Of a stretch of 64,000 nucleotides of DNA, positions 27,289 to 36,927 are shown piece by piece; positions within the stretch are counted from its first letter, which is position 1; every line of letters begins with the position of its first letter. This stretch comes from Acidobacteriaceae bacterium KBS 83. GTDB taxonomy: Bacteria; Acidobacteriota; Terriglobia; Terriglobales; Acidobacteriaceae. Both the position numbers and the translations under genes were made by a program. Location of the stretch: positions 496,001 through 560,000 of the forward strand of contig KB906737.1 in assembly GCA_000381585.1 (NCBI GenBank), read 5' to 3'. The notes under the pieces are model-generated. The model did not search any database and was not told the origin of the DNA. It saw nothing but the letters and a program-made list of their open reading frames with translations.

Positions 27289-29076
27289 ATGCGCGCACCC
27301 TGTGTGTCATCGCCTCCGGTCGGTCGATTCCTCGTGAAAGGTACGTCGAAGGCAAGACAACGATGCATTTATCGCCACCGGTGCCTAGTCAAGCTGCTTG
27401 CGCCGGCATTTCTTTTCTCGTTGGTTGCATGCGCCAATGGAAAACAGCCTTCCGCGGTTTCTCCTCCGGATTCGCTCGTCCGTCCGCGGAGTTCGGCCTC
27501 CAACAGCGGCAGTACCTTCTTCGCAACCGCAGCGGAAGAGTCGTTCTCGACCTACCAACTGGAGAGCGATGGTGACCTGTGGCCTTCCTGCTGGGCGGAC
27601 GATGACAACCTATACACAGCGAATGGAGACGGAAAGGCATTCACACATGCCGCCAGTCGTTACGACATGGCCGTGAGCGTGATCCGTGGCATGCCGCCCT
27701 CCTTGACCGGCAGCACGATAGCGACCGACGTTGGCTCCAACTGGAGCGGCACACATTACAATCGCAAGCCGACGGGCATGCTTTGCATCGACGGCGCGAT
27801 CTATCTGGCCTTCCAGAATCTAAGCCTCAACTTCATGGATGTCCCAGCAGCGTCCATCGCCAAATCGATCGACCATGGAAAAACCTGGAACTGGGACAAG
27901 ACGGCTCCCATGTTTGGCACGCCTGCACAACCAGATAGTCCTTTGGCCTACAAGTTCACGACTATCTTCTTCCTGGACTACGGTAAGAATTCGAGCAAAG
28001 CAGTCGATGGTTACGTCTACGCCTATGGACTGGATCACAATTGGCGATCCCAGCAGGCTTTGTATCTGGCGCGCGTACCTGCTCACAGCGTTCAAACCAG
28101 ATCTGCATGGGAGTCGACGCAGGCATGGACGCTGCCGGGAATCCAAGCTGGTCGCGAGATATTCTCCACAAGGCAGCGGTACTTGCCGATGACAGACAGC
28201 TCTATACGGTGATGCTCGATGCGAAATCAAGGGCCTGCGAGGACGGCCACAGGGTGATCGCACAGGGCGGGGTGGTGTACGACGCGCCGCTCAAACGCTA
28301 CCTGTTTGCCTCATGGTCATGTGCCACCCACGAGTACTATGAAGCGCCCAATCCATGGGGTCCGTGGCACCATTTCTTGTCCACGGATTTCGGCGTGCTG
28401 AAGACGGCAAAGAACTACGGACAATACGGTACAAGCATCCCGTCGAAGTTCATCAGTCCTGATGGCAGCACGATGTATTTGCAGAGCAATGTGTGGGGCC
28501 GCGCCTACGCATTTGCATTGCGCAAGGTGTTCCTGGACCCCTACCTTCCGGGGACACCTTCAAACGATAGCTCCGAAGCAAACCTTGCAGTGACGCCGGG
28601 AACGCGGGCCATCAGCAAGAGCACCCATTATGGTCTGCTGTGCGGGAAAGATTGTTCTGACAAGTTGGCCACTGGAATGGGGAGTGGCAGCGAGGACAAT
28701 TTTGACAAAGATACAAAGACCATCGACTGGTGGGGCTATACATGGCCTCAACCCTTACAAATTCAATCGCGTCGTCTACACTACGGGCGACATTGTGAGC
28801 GCGGGTGGCTGGTATGCGGAGAAGCTCGGTGTTCAGGTACACCAGCATTTTCAGTGGAAAGATGTGAACGAAGTGACGACCGCTCCGGCTTATCCATTTT
28901 CCCGGCAGGCCGGCTCTCACGTCTCATACACGTTCGATCTTCCCGACAACAACTGGGGTGATGGCGTCCGCATCATCGGAACGCCAGGCGGCCGATCTCA
29001 CTTCACATCCATCAGCCAACTCGCAATCTATAACAGGCAGCGTGAGGCGTTGGCCGTTCGCATCACCTTGCCTTAA
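27289..29076 (+). pseudogene. Frameshifted secreted beta-propeller protein with C-terminal discoidin-like domain (DUF4185/GH183-like?)
   Basis: Three overlapping frames read as one protein. Part 1 has a lipobox-like leader (LAPAFLFSLVACANG), then SDGDLWPSCWADDDNLYTANGDG, RKPTGMLCIDGAIYLAFQN, IAKSIDHGKTW. The frame shifts by one base at 28113-28116 (SAWE, then DAGMDAAGNPSW). Part 2 runs to DWWGYTWPQP, and one extra C in the CCC at 28752-28754 shifts it into part 3 (YKFNRVVYTTGDIVSAGGWY ... DGVRIIGTPGG), an F5/8 type C (discoidin) fold. The body resembles five-bladed propeller families such as DUF4185, in which GH183 endo-D-arabinanases are found; family membership is tentative. Either a true pseudogene or two sequencing errors. 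Its end overlaps the kbl stop. Confidence 0.6.
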
Positions 29077-30269
29077 AGGTTCAATTCCCTCTTCGCTTCG
29101 GTGAATTTCTCTATCGCGAATTCGATCTCTTTGCGCGTATGAGCGGCCGATATCTGGGTGCGAATGCGCGCTTTGCCCTGCGGAACGACCGGGTAGGAAA
29201 ACGCCACAACATATACGCCTTTCCTAAGCAGAAGCTCTGCCATGCGTGCTGCTACGACCGCATCGCCGAACATGACTGGGACAATCGGGTGTTCGCCGGA
29301 CAGCACGTTGAATCCCGCGCTGGTCATTTGAGCGCGAAAGAAGCGGGTGTTCTCTCGCAACTGCTCCCTGAGTTCCGAGGACAACTCGACCAGGTCCAGC
29401 ACCTTCAACGACGCCGCAACGATAGGCGGGGCCACGGAATTTGAGAAAAGATAGGGCCGCGAGCGTTGACGAAGCAGATCGATGATCTCTTTGCGACCGC
29501 TGGTATAACCGCCGCTGGCGCCGCCGAGGGCCTTGCCGAGCGTTCCGGTCAGAATGTCGATGCGGCCTTCCACGCCACACGCTTCGGGCGTTCCTCGCCC
29601 GTGTTCGCCGATAAATCCAACCGCATGGGAGTCATCGACCATTACCAGCGCATCGTACTTCTCTGCAAGGTCACAGATCTTGTCGAGCCGCGCGATATAA
29701 CCATCCATGGAAAAGATGCCATCCGTCGCGATGAGCCGATGTCTTGCGCTGCTGGCCTCCTTCAGCTTCTCTTCCAGATCCTGCATATCGCCGTTGCGAT
29801 ACCGAAGCCGGAGCGCCTTCGAGAGCCTGACGCCGTCAATAATGCTGGCGTGATTCAGTTCGTCCGAGATGATTGCGTCTTCGGCCTCCATCAGAGTCTC
29901 AAACAGGCCGCCGTTCGCGTCGAAGCACGAACTGTACAGAATCGTGTCGTCCGTGCCGAGAAAGCTGCTAAGGCGATCTTCGAGCTGCTTGTGTATCGAC
30001 TGGGTGCCGCAGATGAAGCGCACGCTCGCCAGACCATAACCCCACTCCCGCAGGGCCTCCTGCGCCGCTTCGACGACATCGGGATGATTCGCCAAACCAA
30101 GATAGTTGTTGGCGCAAAGATTCAGCACCGGCTTGGACGACGGAGTTCCGTCGGCAACGGAGACCAGCGGCTGCTGCGGGCCGGCGATGACGCGCTCACG
30201 TTTGTAAAGACCTGCCTTCTCAATCCCGGCCAGCTTCTCACGAAGAAACCCCTGCAATGTTCCGTACAT
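29073..30269 (-). CDS. kbl: Glycine C-acetyltransferase (2-amino-3-ketobutyrate CoA ligase)
   Basis: 398 residues of the alpha-oxoamine synthase family: [16 protein letters not shown], then the [21 protein letters not shown] region, [38 protein letters not shown] (Asp and His at the PLP site) and the Schiff-base lysine in [15 protein letters not shown]. The HGRGTPE and YLFSNSVAP motifs fit Kbl, which splits 2-amino-3-ketobutyrate into glycine and acetyl-CoA in threonine breakdown. ATG 30269 gives the usual Kbl start ([13 protein letters not shown]); an upstream in-frame start at 30314 is less likely. No threonine dehydrogenase is adjacent. Confidence 0.9.
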   Translation of the reverse strand: MYGTLQGFLREKLAGIEKAGLYKRERVIAGPQQPLVSVADGTPSSKPVLNLCANNYLGLANHPDVVEAAQEALREWGYGLASVRFICGTQSIHKQLEDRLSSFLGTDDTILYSSCFDANGGLFETLMEAEDAIISDELNHASIIDGVRLSKALRLRYRNGDMQDLEEKLKEASSARHRLIATDGIFSMDGYIARLDKICDLAEKYDALVMVDDSHAVGFIGEHGRGTPEACGVEGRIDILTGTLGKALGGASGGYTSGRKEIIDLLRQRSRPYLFSNSVAPPIVAASLKVLDLVELSSELREQLRENTRFFRAQMTSAGFNVLSGEHPIVPVMFGDAVVAARMAELLLRKGVYVVAFSYPVVPQGKARIRTQISAAHTRKEIEFAIEKFTEAKRELNL

Positions 30270-30414
30270 CTCGCCATTCACCTCTGTCGGAAATGCTCGC
30301 AATCCCTGCGTCAATCAATCTTACCGGGTCATGAGTATGATGAAATTGTCGGTCGCTGCTGAAGGAAGGCCGGCGGACGAACCGGTTCAATTTATGGAAT
30401 TGAGATAGCGCAGC

Positions 30415-31224
30415 ATGGTGAATCTCGCGGCGGTAATCGGTCTGGGATTTGTTCTTGGTGTTCGTCACGCTACGGATCCCGACCACGTCATCGCTGTCTC
30501 CACGATCGTGAGTCGTCAGCGCAGCATCCGGCAGGCGGGAGTCATTGGCGTCCTATGGGGCGTCGGCCACACCATCACCATCTTCTGTGTCGGCGCTGCC
30601 ATCATTCTCTTCAATGTAGTCATTCCACCGCGCATCGGTCTCGCCATGGAACTCGCCGTCGGCATGATGCTCATCCTGCTCGGCATCCTCAACCTTACAG
30701 GCATCACGCAGCGCATCACACACCGCCATACCCCGGACCACAGCCACGATAGCGTCGTGCACTCGCATCGGCACACACACGACGGCCTCGTCCACGAGCA
30801 CATTCACGGCCACCGTCCGGAGGTCCACATGCATCTGGATCCTCGCGTCGATGCGAACCCAGATCGGTCGATCCTGCGCAGGCTCGGGCTGTATCAGTTT
30901 CTTCGACCTTTGGCCGTGGGTCTCGTGCATGGTCTTGCAGGCTCAGCCGCGGTCGCTCTCCTGGTCCTCGCAGAGATTCGCGATCCTCGCTGGGCCGTCG
31001 GGTACCTTCTGGTCTTCGGCATCGGAACCATCGCCGGCATGATGCTCATCACCATGATGATTGGTGCACCATTTGCCTACACGCGCGGGCGCTTCGCCCC
31101 ATTCAATCGCGGTCTCGGCATCGCGTCCGGCCTGCTCAGCCTCGCATTCGGGCTCTTCATTACGTTCCAGATCGCCATCTCAGACGGCCTCTTCGCCTCT
31201 CATCCGCACTGGACTCCCCGTTAG
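30415..31224 (+). CDS. NiCoT/HoxN-like nickel or cobalt transporter with His-rich loop
   Basis: 269 residues with about six membrane helices. The first helix carries RHATDPDHVIAVSTI, a variant of the NiCoT signature (HAxDADHI), followed by GVLWGVGHTITIF. A cytoplasmic or periplasmic loop (residues about 102-143) is very rich in His (HRHTPDHSHDSVVHSHRHTH), as in metal-sensing or metal-buffering loops of RcnA/NicO proteins. A later helix has GLVHGLAGSAAVALL. It moves Ni2+ or Co2+; direction cannot be told. It stands divergent from kbl, with no urease or hydrogenase genes near. Confidence 0.75.
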   Translation: MVNLAAVIGLGFVLGVRHATDPDHVIAVSTIVSRQRSIRQAGVIGVLWGVGHTITIFCVGAAIILFNVVIPPRIGLAMELAVGMMLILLGILNLTGITQRITHRHTPDHSHDSVVHSHRHTHDGLVHEHIHGHRPEVHMHLDPRVDANPDRSILRRLGLYQFLRPLAVGLVHGLAGSAAVALLVLAEIRDPRWAVGYLLVFGIGTIAGMMLITMMIGAPFAYTRGRFAPFNRGLGIASGLLSLAFGLFITFQIAISDGLFASHPHWTPR

Positions 31225-31306
31225 ACCATTCACATCCAGGCTTCCCTGCATCGTCGGCTGGCAATCGGAGGGCCGCCTGCATCGTGTCCTGTGCCATCAT
31301 TTCTTC

Positions 31307-31630
31307 ATGCGACGCTATGGAATGATTATTCGGTTGCGACCTGAGGCGGAGACGGCCTACCGGCAGCACCATCAGGCCGTGTGGCCTGCCGTCCTCAACA
31401 CCATCACGGCATGCAATATTCGCAACTACACGATATTTCTGCGGGACGGCTGCCTCTTCGGATACTTCGAATACGTTGGGCAGGATTACGCGGCAGACAT
31501 GCGCAAGATGGCGGCCGACCCTGCTACCCAACAGTGGTGGGCGATCATGGAGCCCATGCAGGAACCGCTCCCGAATCGAGCGCCCGGCGATTGGTGGGCC
31601 GATATGGAAGAGGTTTTCCACCACGACTGA
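31307..31630 (+). CDS. rhaM: L-rhamnose mutarotase-like protein
   Basis: 107 residues (MRRYGMIIRLRPEAETAYRQ then HHQAVWPAVL), with NYTIFLRDGCLFGYFEYVG, WWAIMEPMQEPLP and a WWADMEEVFHHD end. This matches RhaM (YiiL) over its full length (104 residues in E. coli), including the active-site His near residue 22 and the paired Trp. It converts anomers of L-rhamnose or a related sugar. The frame is open far upstream into the transporter gene, but ATG 31307 is where the family begins. It follows the transporter by 82 bp and converges on a decayed GH39-like gene. Confidence 0.82.
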   Translation: MRRYGMIIRLRPEAETAYRQHHQAVWPAVLNTITACNIRNYTIFLRDGCLFGYFEYVGQDYAADMRKMAADPATQQWWAIMEPMQEPLPNRAPGDWWADMEEVFHHD

Positions 31631-31669
31631 CGGGATCTCAACCTCCAGACCAGTATCTGCCGGAGACAA

Positions 31670-33164
31670 CTAATAGGCAACCACGGCGATTTCAAATGGC
31701 TCCAGCGAAATGGCCGCACCCGCTTCGACGATCCGCTTCGGTGGATCGTCGCCCGTTGAGGGTGCCACCATCGTTACGCGTCCATGCCTTGCTTCTTCGG
31801 GCAAAGTCACCTGCTGCACGCGGTCGCGTTTGTTCACTAGCAGCAATCGCCTGCCGGCCTTCGTCATGAACGCCTGCGCAGCCATGTCGCTCGTGCCAAT
31901 CTCCGTATGCATCAGCTTGTCGCCCGGGGCAAGTTATCCTTCAGCAGCTCAAGAGTCCGAAACCTCGCATTGGGACGCGCCGTCTCCGCGTCGATCATCG
32001 TCACGCTGGGATACTGCGTGTGATAGCCGACCAGTTGCGACTCACCCGCTACATCGATCCCCAACCGGGCTGTTTCGATATATAGATAGGCGTACATCGC
32101 GCCGGCCAAATTCCAATAATTCTGTGGTTGCGGGGGAGCCGCATAGCCCGGCACACTGTTATCCTTGCCATCCTCCGGAAGGATCGCTCCCAGTTCATCC
32201 AGATCTACTTTCGTCGCCGGCGACAAGCGTTTGCCTATTGTATCTACATATCGCACGGTGCGCAAAAATGTATCGGCCTGGTCCCAGAAGGTGTATTACC
32301 AGGTGCGCACGTCCTCGCCCGCGCGCGGCGACGCATAGAAGTGGTAGCTGATGTAATCGAGCGAGGTTCCAGGTCGATGGTGTGCCGGATCGAGAAAGTA
32401 TTCGAACATCCTGGGATTGTCTTCGCTCGCCAACGCCAACCCCATGAACGCGAGTTCCGGATCCACAGCGCGCATCGCGCTCACCACTGCGTCGTAAAAC
32501 TGCGTGTAGCTCTCCGGCGTCCAGCTGTGCTCAGAGTCGATCTCGTTCAGCACCTCCCACACTGCGATCTTGTAGTGATGCCCGGACTCATGGCGTTTCC
32601 CGACCTCATCCGTGAAGCCGCCCTGCGTGTACCACTAAGGAGCCGCGCGTAGTATTGCGCTGCCTCCTGCATCGATGGATCACGCAACGCACTTCCCTGG
32701 GTGTAATCCCACGCCGCCTGCCATGGATCCGCCGGATAGCGCACCGGCTCTGCAGAGCGGAACAACCATGCGGGCATCGTGCTGAAGTTCACCACCACTG
32801 GATGGCCTTCCGTGGCATGGATGAAGTCTTCCATCATGGGATCGATCAGCGAAAAGTCCCACGAGGTCTTTCCATCGGCTGGCGGTTCAAGCTCTGCAAC
32901 AGCAAGCCGTGGATACGGCAGCCACGGCACGTAGCGAACATAGTCGGCGCCTAAGCTGTGCAGCGCATCGAATGCGCCATCGTGCAGCTTCGCGCCACGC
33001 CGCAACTGTGGATTTACCACCACCTGCAACGTGGGTGTCGTTCGCGAGACTGCGTCTACCGAGTTCCAGTCCACGCGTACTTGCGGAACGCCCGTTTGCG
33101 CAAGGGCCGTCGCTGCATAAAGCAGCGTCGCCGCCACCCCGCACGCACGTTGCATTCTACCCAT
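31670..33164 (-). pseudogene. Decayed GH39-like glycoside hydrolase (clan GH-A)
   Basis: Four pieces restore one secreted hydrolase of about 500 residues: signal peptide, VPQVRVDWNSVDAVSRTTPT, PHVVVNFSTMPAWLFRS-like barrel strands, the acid/base in VWEVLNEIDSEHSW, the nucleophile in KVDLDELGAILP and a C-terminal beta-domain ending ISLEPFEIAVVAY. Lesions: a one-base loss near 32634-32637 (RLLS to WYTQGG), an in-frame TAA at 32298-32296 where the family would read VRTW-Q-YTFWDQ, and a one-base loss near 31929-31931 (KDNL to APGDKL). GH39 includes beta-xylosidases and alpha-L-iduronidases. It is the last gene of the Gfo/Idh operon; a TTG at 33197 would overlap the preceding stop, ATG 33164 is more likely. 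Confidence 0.75.
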
Positions 33165-33193
33165 CGCATTTCGTGCTGCTATCACGCGCGCGA

Positions 33194-34423
33194 TCAAGCC
33201 GGCAACGCGGGGACCCGAATCCCCTGCTCCTCATACACCGCGCGATTGGCGATCGCCGCTGCAATTGCAGAGCCGTACCCGACCCGGGCATCCGCCAGCG
33301 GCTGCCGTTTCGTCCGGACACACTCGATGAACGCACGGCACGCGGTCAGCGTCGGATCTTCTGTCACAGGAACGCGCAGCTTCTCGCCCGGCCCACGATA
33401 GGGCATCTCGCCCTTTGTGCTGTAGGAGGCGCCCGTCGTTATGCCATGCTTCGCCACCTGCTCGCCTTCTTCCGCCGGCTTGATGCGGGCCTTCGGTTCG
33501 TAATAGAAAGTCGCGTCTTCAATCGTGATCGCAACGCTGCCCTCCGTACCGTAGATCCAGAGTTCATTGCCCATCTTCGCGTTATCTGTCAGTGAGCTGA
33601 ACATCAACCGCCGGCCGCCCGGGTAGCTGAACACCGCCTGCACGTTGTCTCCGACCGTGCGTCCGTCGTGAAAGCGCACGATGCTCGTCATGCCAGTCGC
33701 ACGCTCCGGAATCGCATCGAAGACCCAGTTCGCAATATCAATATGGTGCGAGCCCAGCTCCGTCAACAATCCGCCGGATGTCTCGCGATACAGTCTCCAG
33801 TTGATTAGGTGCTCCAGTTTGCCGCCCGGGTCCGGGCTTGGCACCTGGCGCCGCCAATCGTTGTTGCGGTGCCAATACGCATACACGTGCGTCGGCTCGC
33901 CGATCTTCCCTTTCTTCACTTGCTCCACAGCGGCCCGCACCCATGGCGCATACCTATATTGGTGACCAATCTGAAACAGCGTTCCCGGTTTCGTCGCCGC
34001 GGCGTAGATCTCCCGGCACTGTTCCGGTGTAAATCCCATCGCCTTCTCGCCATACACCGGTCGCCCGGTCTTCAGAGCTGCCAATACATGTTCCGCATGA
34101 TGCGCCAGCGGCGTCGCCACGTAGATCACGTCCAGGTCCTTGCGGTCGAGCAGATCGCGATAGTCCTTCGTAGTGGCAACCTCGGCGCCCACCAGCCGAT
34201 TAACCTGGGCATAGCGCGGCTCGTAGATGTCGCAGATCGCGGCGATTCGCACGCCGGGTACATGTAACAACTGGAGTATCAATTCCTGGCCGCGGCTTCC
34301 TGGCCCGATCACCCCGACGCGCAATTCGTCAGCCGTCGCCGTCTCGGCCAGTCCGCGCACTCCTTCCAGTCCCATTGCAAACCAGGCCGCTGAAGCACCG
34401 CCCAGCAACTCTCGTCTATTCAC
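33194..34423 (-). CDS. Tat-exported Gfo/Idh/MocA-family oxidoreductase
   Basis: 409 residues. The leader MNRRELLGGASAAWFAMG is a Tat signal. The Rossmann domain follows (LRVGVIGPGSRGQELILQLL, then IAAICDIYEPR and VIYVATPLAHHAEHVLAAL) with the family motif GRPVYGEKAMG (EKPM-like), then the substrate domain containing GGLLTELGSHHIDIANWVF. It oxidises or reduces a sugar or inositol with tightly bound NAD(P). It shares the operon with another Gfo/Idh protein, two TIM-barrel isomerase-like proteins, ApbE and a GH39-like gene. Confidence 0.85.
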   Translation of the reverse strand: MNRRELLGGASAAWFAMGLEGVRGLAETATADELRVGVIGPGSRGQELILQLLHVPGVRIAAICDIYEPRYAQVNRLVGAEVATTKDYRDLLDRKDLDVIYVATPLAHHAEHVLAALKTGRPVYGEKAMGFTPEQCREIYAAATKPGTLFQIGHQYRYAPWVRAAVEQVKKGKIGEPTHVYAYWHRNNDWRRQVPSPDPGGKLEHLINWRLYRETSGGLLTELGSHHIDIANWVFDAIPERATGMTSIVRFHDGRTVGDNVQAVFSYPGGRRLMFSSLTDNAKMGNELWIYGTEGSVAITIEDATFYYEPKARIKPAEEGEQVAKHGITTGASYSTKGEMPYRGPGEKLRVPVTEDPTLTACRAFIECVRTKRQPLADARVGYGSAIAAAIANRAVYEEQGIRVPALPA

Positions 34424-34537
34424 TCGCCCGCTCCTTCGCTTTCTCTACCATAAACCTCAGACAGCGCGACTCTGATCACCCGGCATGGTTGTCATTTTGA
34501 GCAGGCGATCGTTGGGATGACGTGCAAGTTCGCCGTC

Positions 34538-35614
34538 TCACTCACGCGGCCAGCGGTATTTCTCCACAGACCCATTCGCCAAGACGATCAGCACCGCGTC
34601 CGCTGCCGGCAGCGATCCCATCAACCTCTTGCGTCCATCCTCATCGAGCACAAACATCGCATTCGACAGCGCATCACTGTCCGTCGCTGATGGCGCAATC
34701 ACGGTGGCCTGCAGCCGCCCCTCTACTGGACGCAGCGTACGCGGATCCATGATGTGGCAGTACTGATGGCCGCCGGCAACGAAATGCTTCTCCGAACAAT
34801 TCGCCGTGGATAGAGATGTGTCGCGCAGAGTGACTGTCGAAATCGCATCGCCCTTGTGTTCCGGATCAGGCACTCGCACCTTCCACCCTTGCGCGTCGGG
34901 CGGAGCGCCCAGCGCATAAATGGTGCTCGAGCCCGCAGAGAGCAGCGCTGCCTTCACCCCTTCCGCACGCAACGCTTCGATGGCTGCATCCACCGCAAAG
35001 CCCTTGCCGATGCCGCCAGGATCCAGTTCCACACCCGGCGCCTTGAATCTCACCGTGCGTGTTCCCGCGTTCAGCACCACGCGCTTCCACCCGGTCTCCG
35101 CGCGAACGGGCGCCAACTCCGCCTCGGTAGGCACATGCCCAGTGCTGCGAAAGAATCCCCACGCCTTCATCAATTTCCCGACCGTGATATCGAACGCGCC
35201 ATCGGAGCGCGCGCTCCACGCAAGCGACTCCTCAAGAAAGCGAAACGTCTCGGGGTCGGTCGTTACCGCGTGCGTGCCGGCATTTGCGTTGATCCGCGAT
35301 AACTCGCTCTGCGACTGGTAATTGCTCAGCAGCGACTCAAGTTGGTCCACCATGGAAAAGACGCGCTCCGCCTCACGATCTGCAGTAGCAGTATCCGCGG
35401 CATATATATAGAGGGTGAAATCCGTCCCCATTGCGGGGTGTACGCGGGTGTAGAGCTGGACGCTGGAATGCGAACTCCCCTGAGCAAACGAAGCCGGCGA
35501 TAGCGCAAGCGCAGCTAGGAAAACGAAGATCGTCGCCACCGGCTTCGAGCACGACCACGACCGATATCCCTTCCTGCGTATCGTGAAGGGTGGAAAGCTG
35601 TTCGCACACCTCAC
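34538..35614 (-). CDS. apbE: FAD:protein FMN transferase (ApbE), exported
   Basis: 358 residues with a signal peptide (SKPVATIFVFLAALALSPASFAQ) and the ApbE core: HPAMGTDFTLYIYA, SNYQSQSELSRINANAG, AFDITVGKLMKAWGF, VELDPGGIGKGFAVDAAIEAL (flavin/Mg site), AALLSAGSSTIYALG and HIMDPRTLRP. It attaches FMN to a Thr/Ser of exported flavoproteins. GTG 35614 is preferred since the 67 residues upstream in this frame overlap the preceding gene and look non-coding. Its presence inside a sugar oxidoreductase operon is unusual; a flavinylated partner is not visible in the window. Confidence 0.85.
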   Translation of the reverse strand: MRCANSFPPFTIRRKGYRSWSCSKPVATIFVFLAALALSPASFAQGSSHSSVQLYTRVHPAMGTDFTLYIYAADTATADREAERVFSMVDQLESLLSNYQSQSELSRINANAGTHAVTTDPETFRFLEESLAWSARSDGAFDITVGKLMKAWGFFRSTGHVPTEAELAPVRAETGWKRVVLNAGTRTVRFKAPGVELDPGGIGKGFAVDAAIEALRAEGVKAALLSAGSSTIYALGAPPDAQGWKVRVPDPEHKGDAISTVTLRDTSLSTANCSEKHFVAGGHQYCHIMDPRTLRPVEGRLQATVIAPSATDSDALSNAMFVLDEDGRKRLMGSLPAADAVLIVLANGSVEKYRWPRE

Positions 35615-35660
35615 GGGTTTGCTGACTTGCTGACTTGCCGCCCTGCTGACCTGCTTCTTC

Positions 35661-36914
35661 TCACAGATAGGCTTCTTTCTTTGCCGCCATCGCCTCATCC
35701 AGCGTAATGCGTCGCTTTTGACGGAATGCCAGATTGGACATGTGCGCTGCAATGGCCGACTTGTATCCGATCTCCACCGGCGCATTCGGCTGCTTGCGGT
35801 CGCGGATGCACTCAAACCAGTTCGCCATGTGGTCCGTATCCTTCGATTCGCCCTTCAGTACGGCGCCATCCGGGTTGTTTATCTTCTCCGGCATATAGGT
35901 GATCGATGACTGGGACCTGCCCGTCACCATATCTGTCGATCCAGAGACGTGCTGAATCGTGCCCTTGTCCCCGAGAATGTGCTCGCCAAGTCCATAGCGG
36001 CTGTTGCTGAAGGTCGACTGCCAGTTCACCAGCATGTCGGGATACTCGAGCGACACCATGATGGTGTCGGGCACCTGCCGCCGGTCTTTCTCCGAGAACA
36101 CTCCACCCATCATCGAAGCGGCCCGCGGCAGATCGAGATCGAGCGCGGTAATGATCCAGGCAACCTGGTGCACCATATTTTCCGTCACGTTGCCGCCGGA
36201 AAACTCCCAGAACAGCCGCCAGTTGACGTACTTGAAGCCGTCAAACTCCGGCGCCTTCCGCCCATCCAGAAACAGCTTCCAGTTGACGTGGTCCGGATTG
36301 CAATCCGAGGGCACTGGTCGAACCCACTGTCCTTTTCCGATCGGCGTGTTGCGGCTCATCCACGCGTCCACGCTGGTCACCTTGCCCACTTTGCCGTCCT
36401 TGATCCACTGCCGGGCGTCCTTCAGTTCGCCTGAATTCTCATGCTGCAGACCAATCTGCACCACCTGCTTTGACGCTGCAGCGGCCTTCTTACACTCCAC
36501 CGCGCCGGGAATGTCCCAAGTCATCGTCTTCTCGGAATAGAGATCCTTCCCTGCCTGCAGTGCCGCCACGAAATATTTTGTGTGCAGATGCAGCGGTGTC
36601 GCATTGATCACCGCGTCCACATCCTTGCTCTCGAGCAGCTTCATCGGATCGTCATACGTCGTCGCGTTCGGCACAGCTTGCTTCGCCCTATCGCGATTGC
36701 GGCTATAGATGTCCGCGATCGCCACGCACTCCACGTTCGGCTGCTTCAGCGCAGTCTTCAGATCATCCATGCCGCGATCGCCGGCTCCGATAAGCCCGAT
36801 GCGAATGCGATCATTCGCGCCCAGCGCGCGCGCAGTCGGCAGCACTGCCGCCATAGCCAGCCCCATGCCTGCCTGCCCCAGAAACTCCCGCCGCGTCGTG
36901 TTCTCTGTCGTCAT
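35661..36914 (-). CDS. Tat-exported Gfo/Idh/MocA-family oxidoreductase
   Basis: 417 residues. Leader MTTENTTRREFLGQAGMGLAMAAV is a clear Tat signal. The body has IRIGLIGAGDRGMDDLKTAL, CVAIADIYSRNRDRAKQ, AVINATPLHLHTKYFVAALQ, DLYSEKTMTWD (EKPM variant), GLQHENSGELKDARQWIKDG and NVTENMVHQVAWIITALD, where the His is the usual catalytic position. ATG 36914 is preferred (AAGGGCGAG upstream). It begins 13 bp after the stop of the TIM-barrel gene and is followed by apbE. Likely a periplasmic sugar dehydrogenase; substrate unknown. Confidence 0.85.
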   Translation of the reverse strand: MTTENTTRREFLGQAGMGLAMAAVLPTARALGANDRIRIGLIGAGDRGMDDLKTALKQPNVECVAIADIYSRNRDRAKQAVPNATTYDDPMKLLESKDVDAVINATPLHLHTKYFVAALQAGKDLYSEKTMTWDIPGAVECKKAAAASKQVVQIGLQHENSGELKDARQWIKDGKVGKVTSVDAWMSRNTPIGKGQWVRPVPSDCNPDHVNWKLFLDGRKAPEFDGFKYVNWRLFWEFSGGNVTENMVHQVAWIITALDLDLPRAASMMGGVFSEKDRRQVPDTIMVSLEYPDMLVNWQSTFSNSRYGLGEHILGDKGTIQHVSGSTDMVTGRSQSSITYMPEKINNPDGAVLKGESKDTDHMANWFECIRDRKQPNAPVEIGYKSAIAAHMSNLAFRQKRRITLDEAMAAKKEAYL

Positions 36915-36927
36915 CTCGCCCTTTCCA

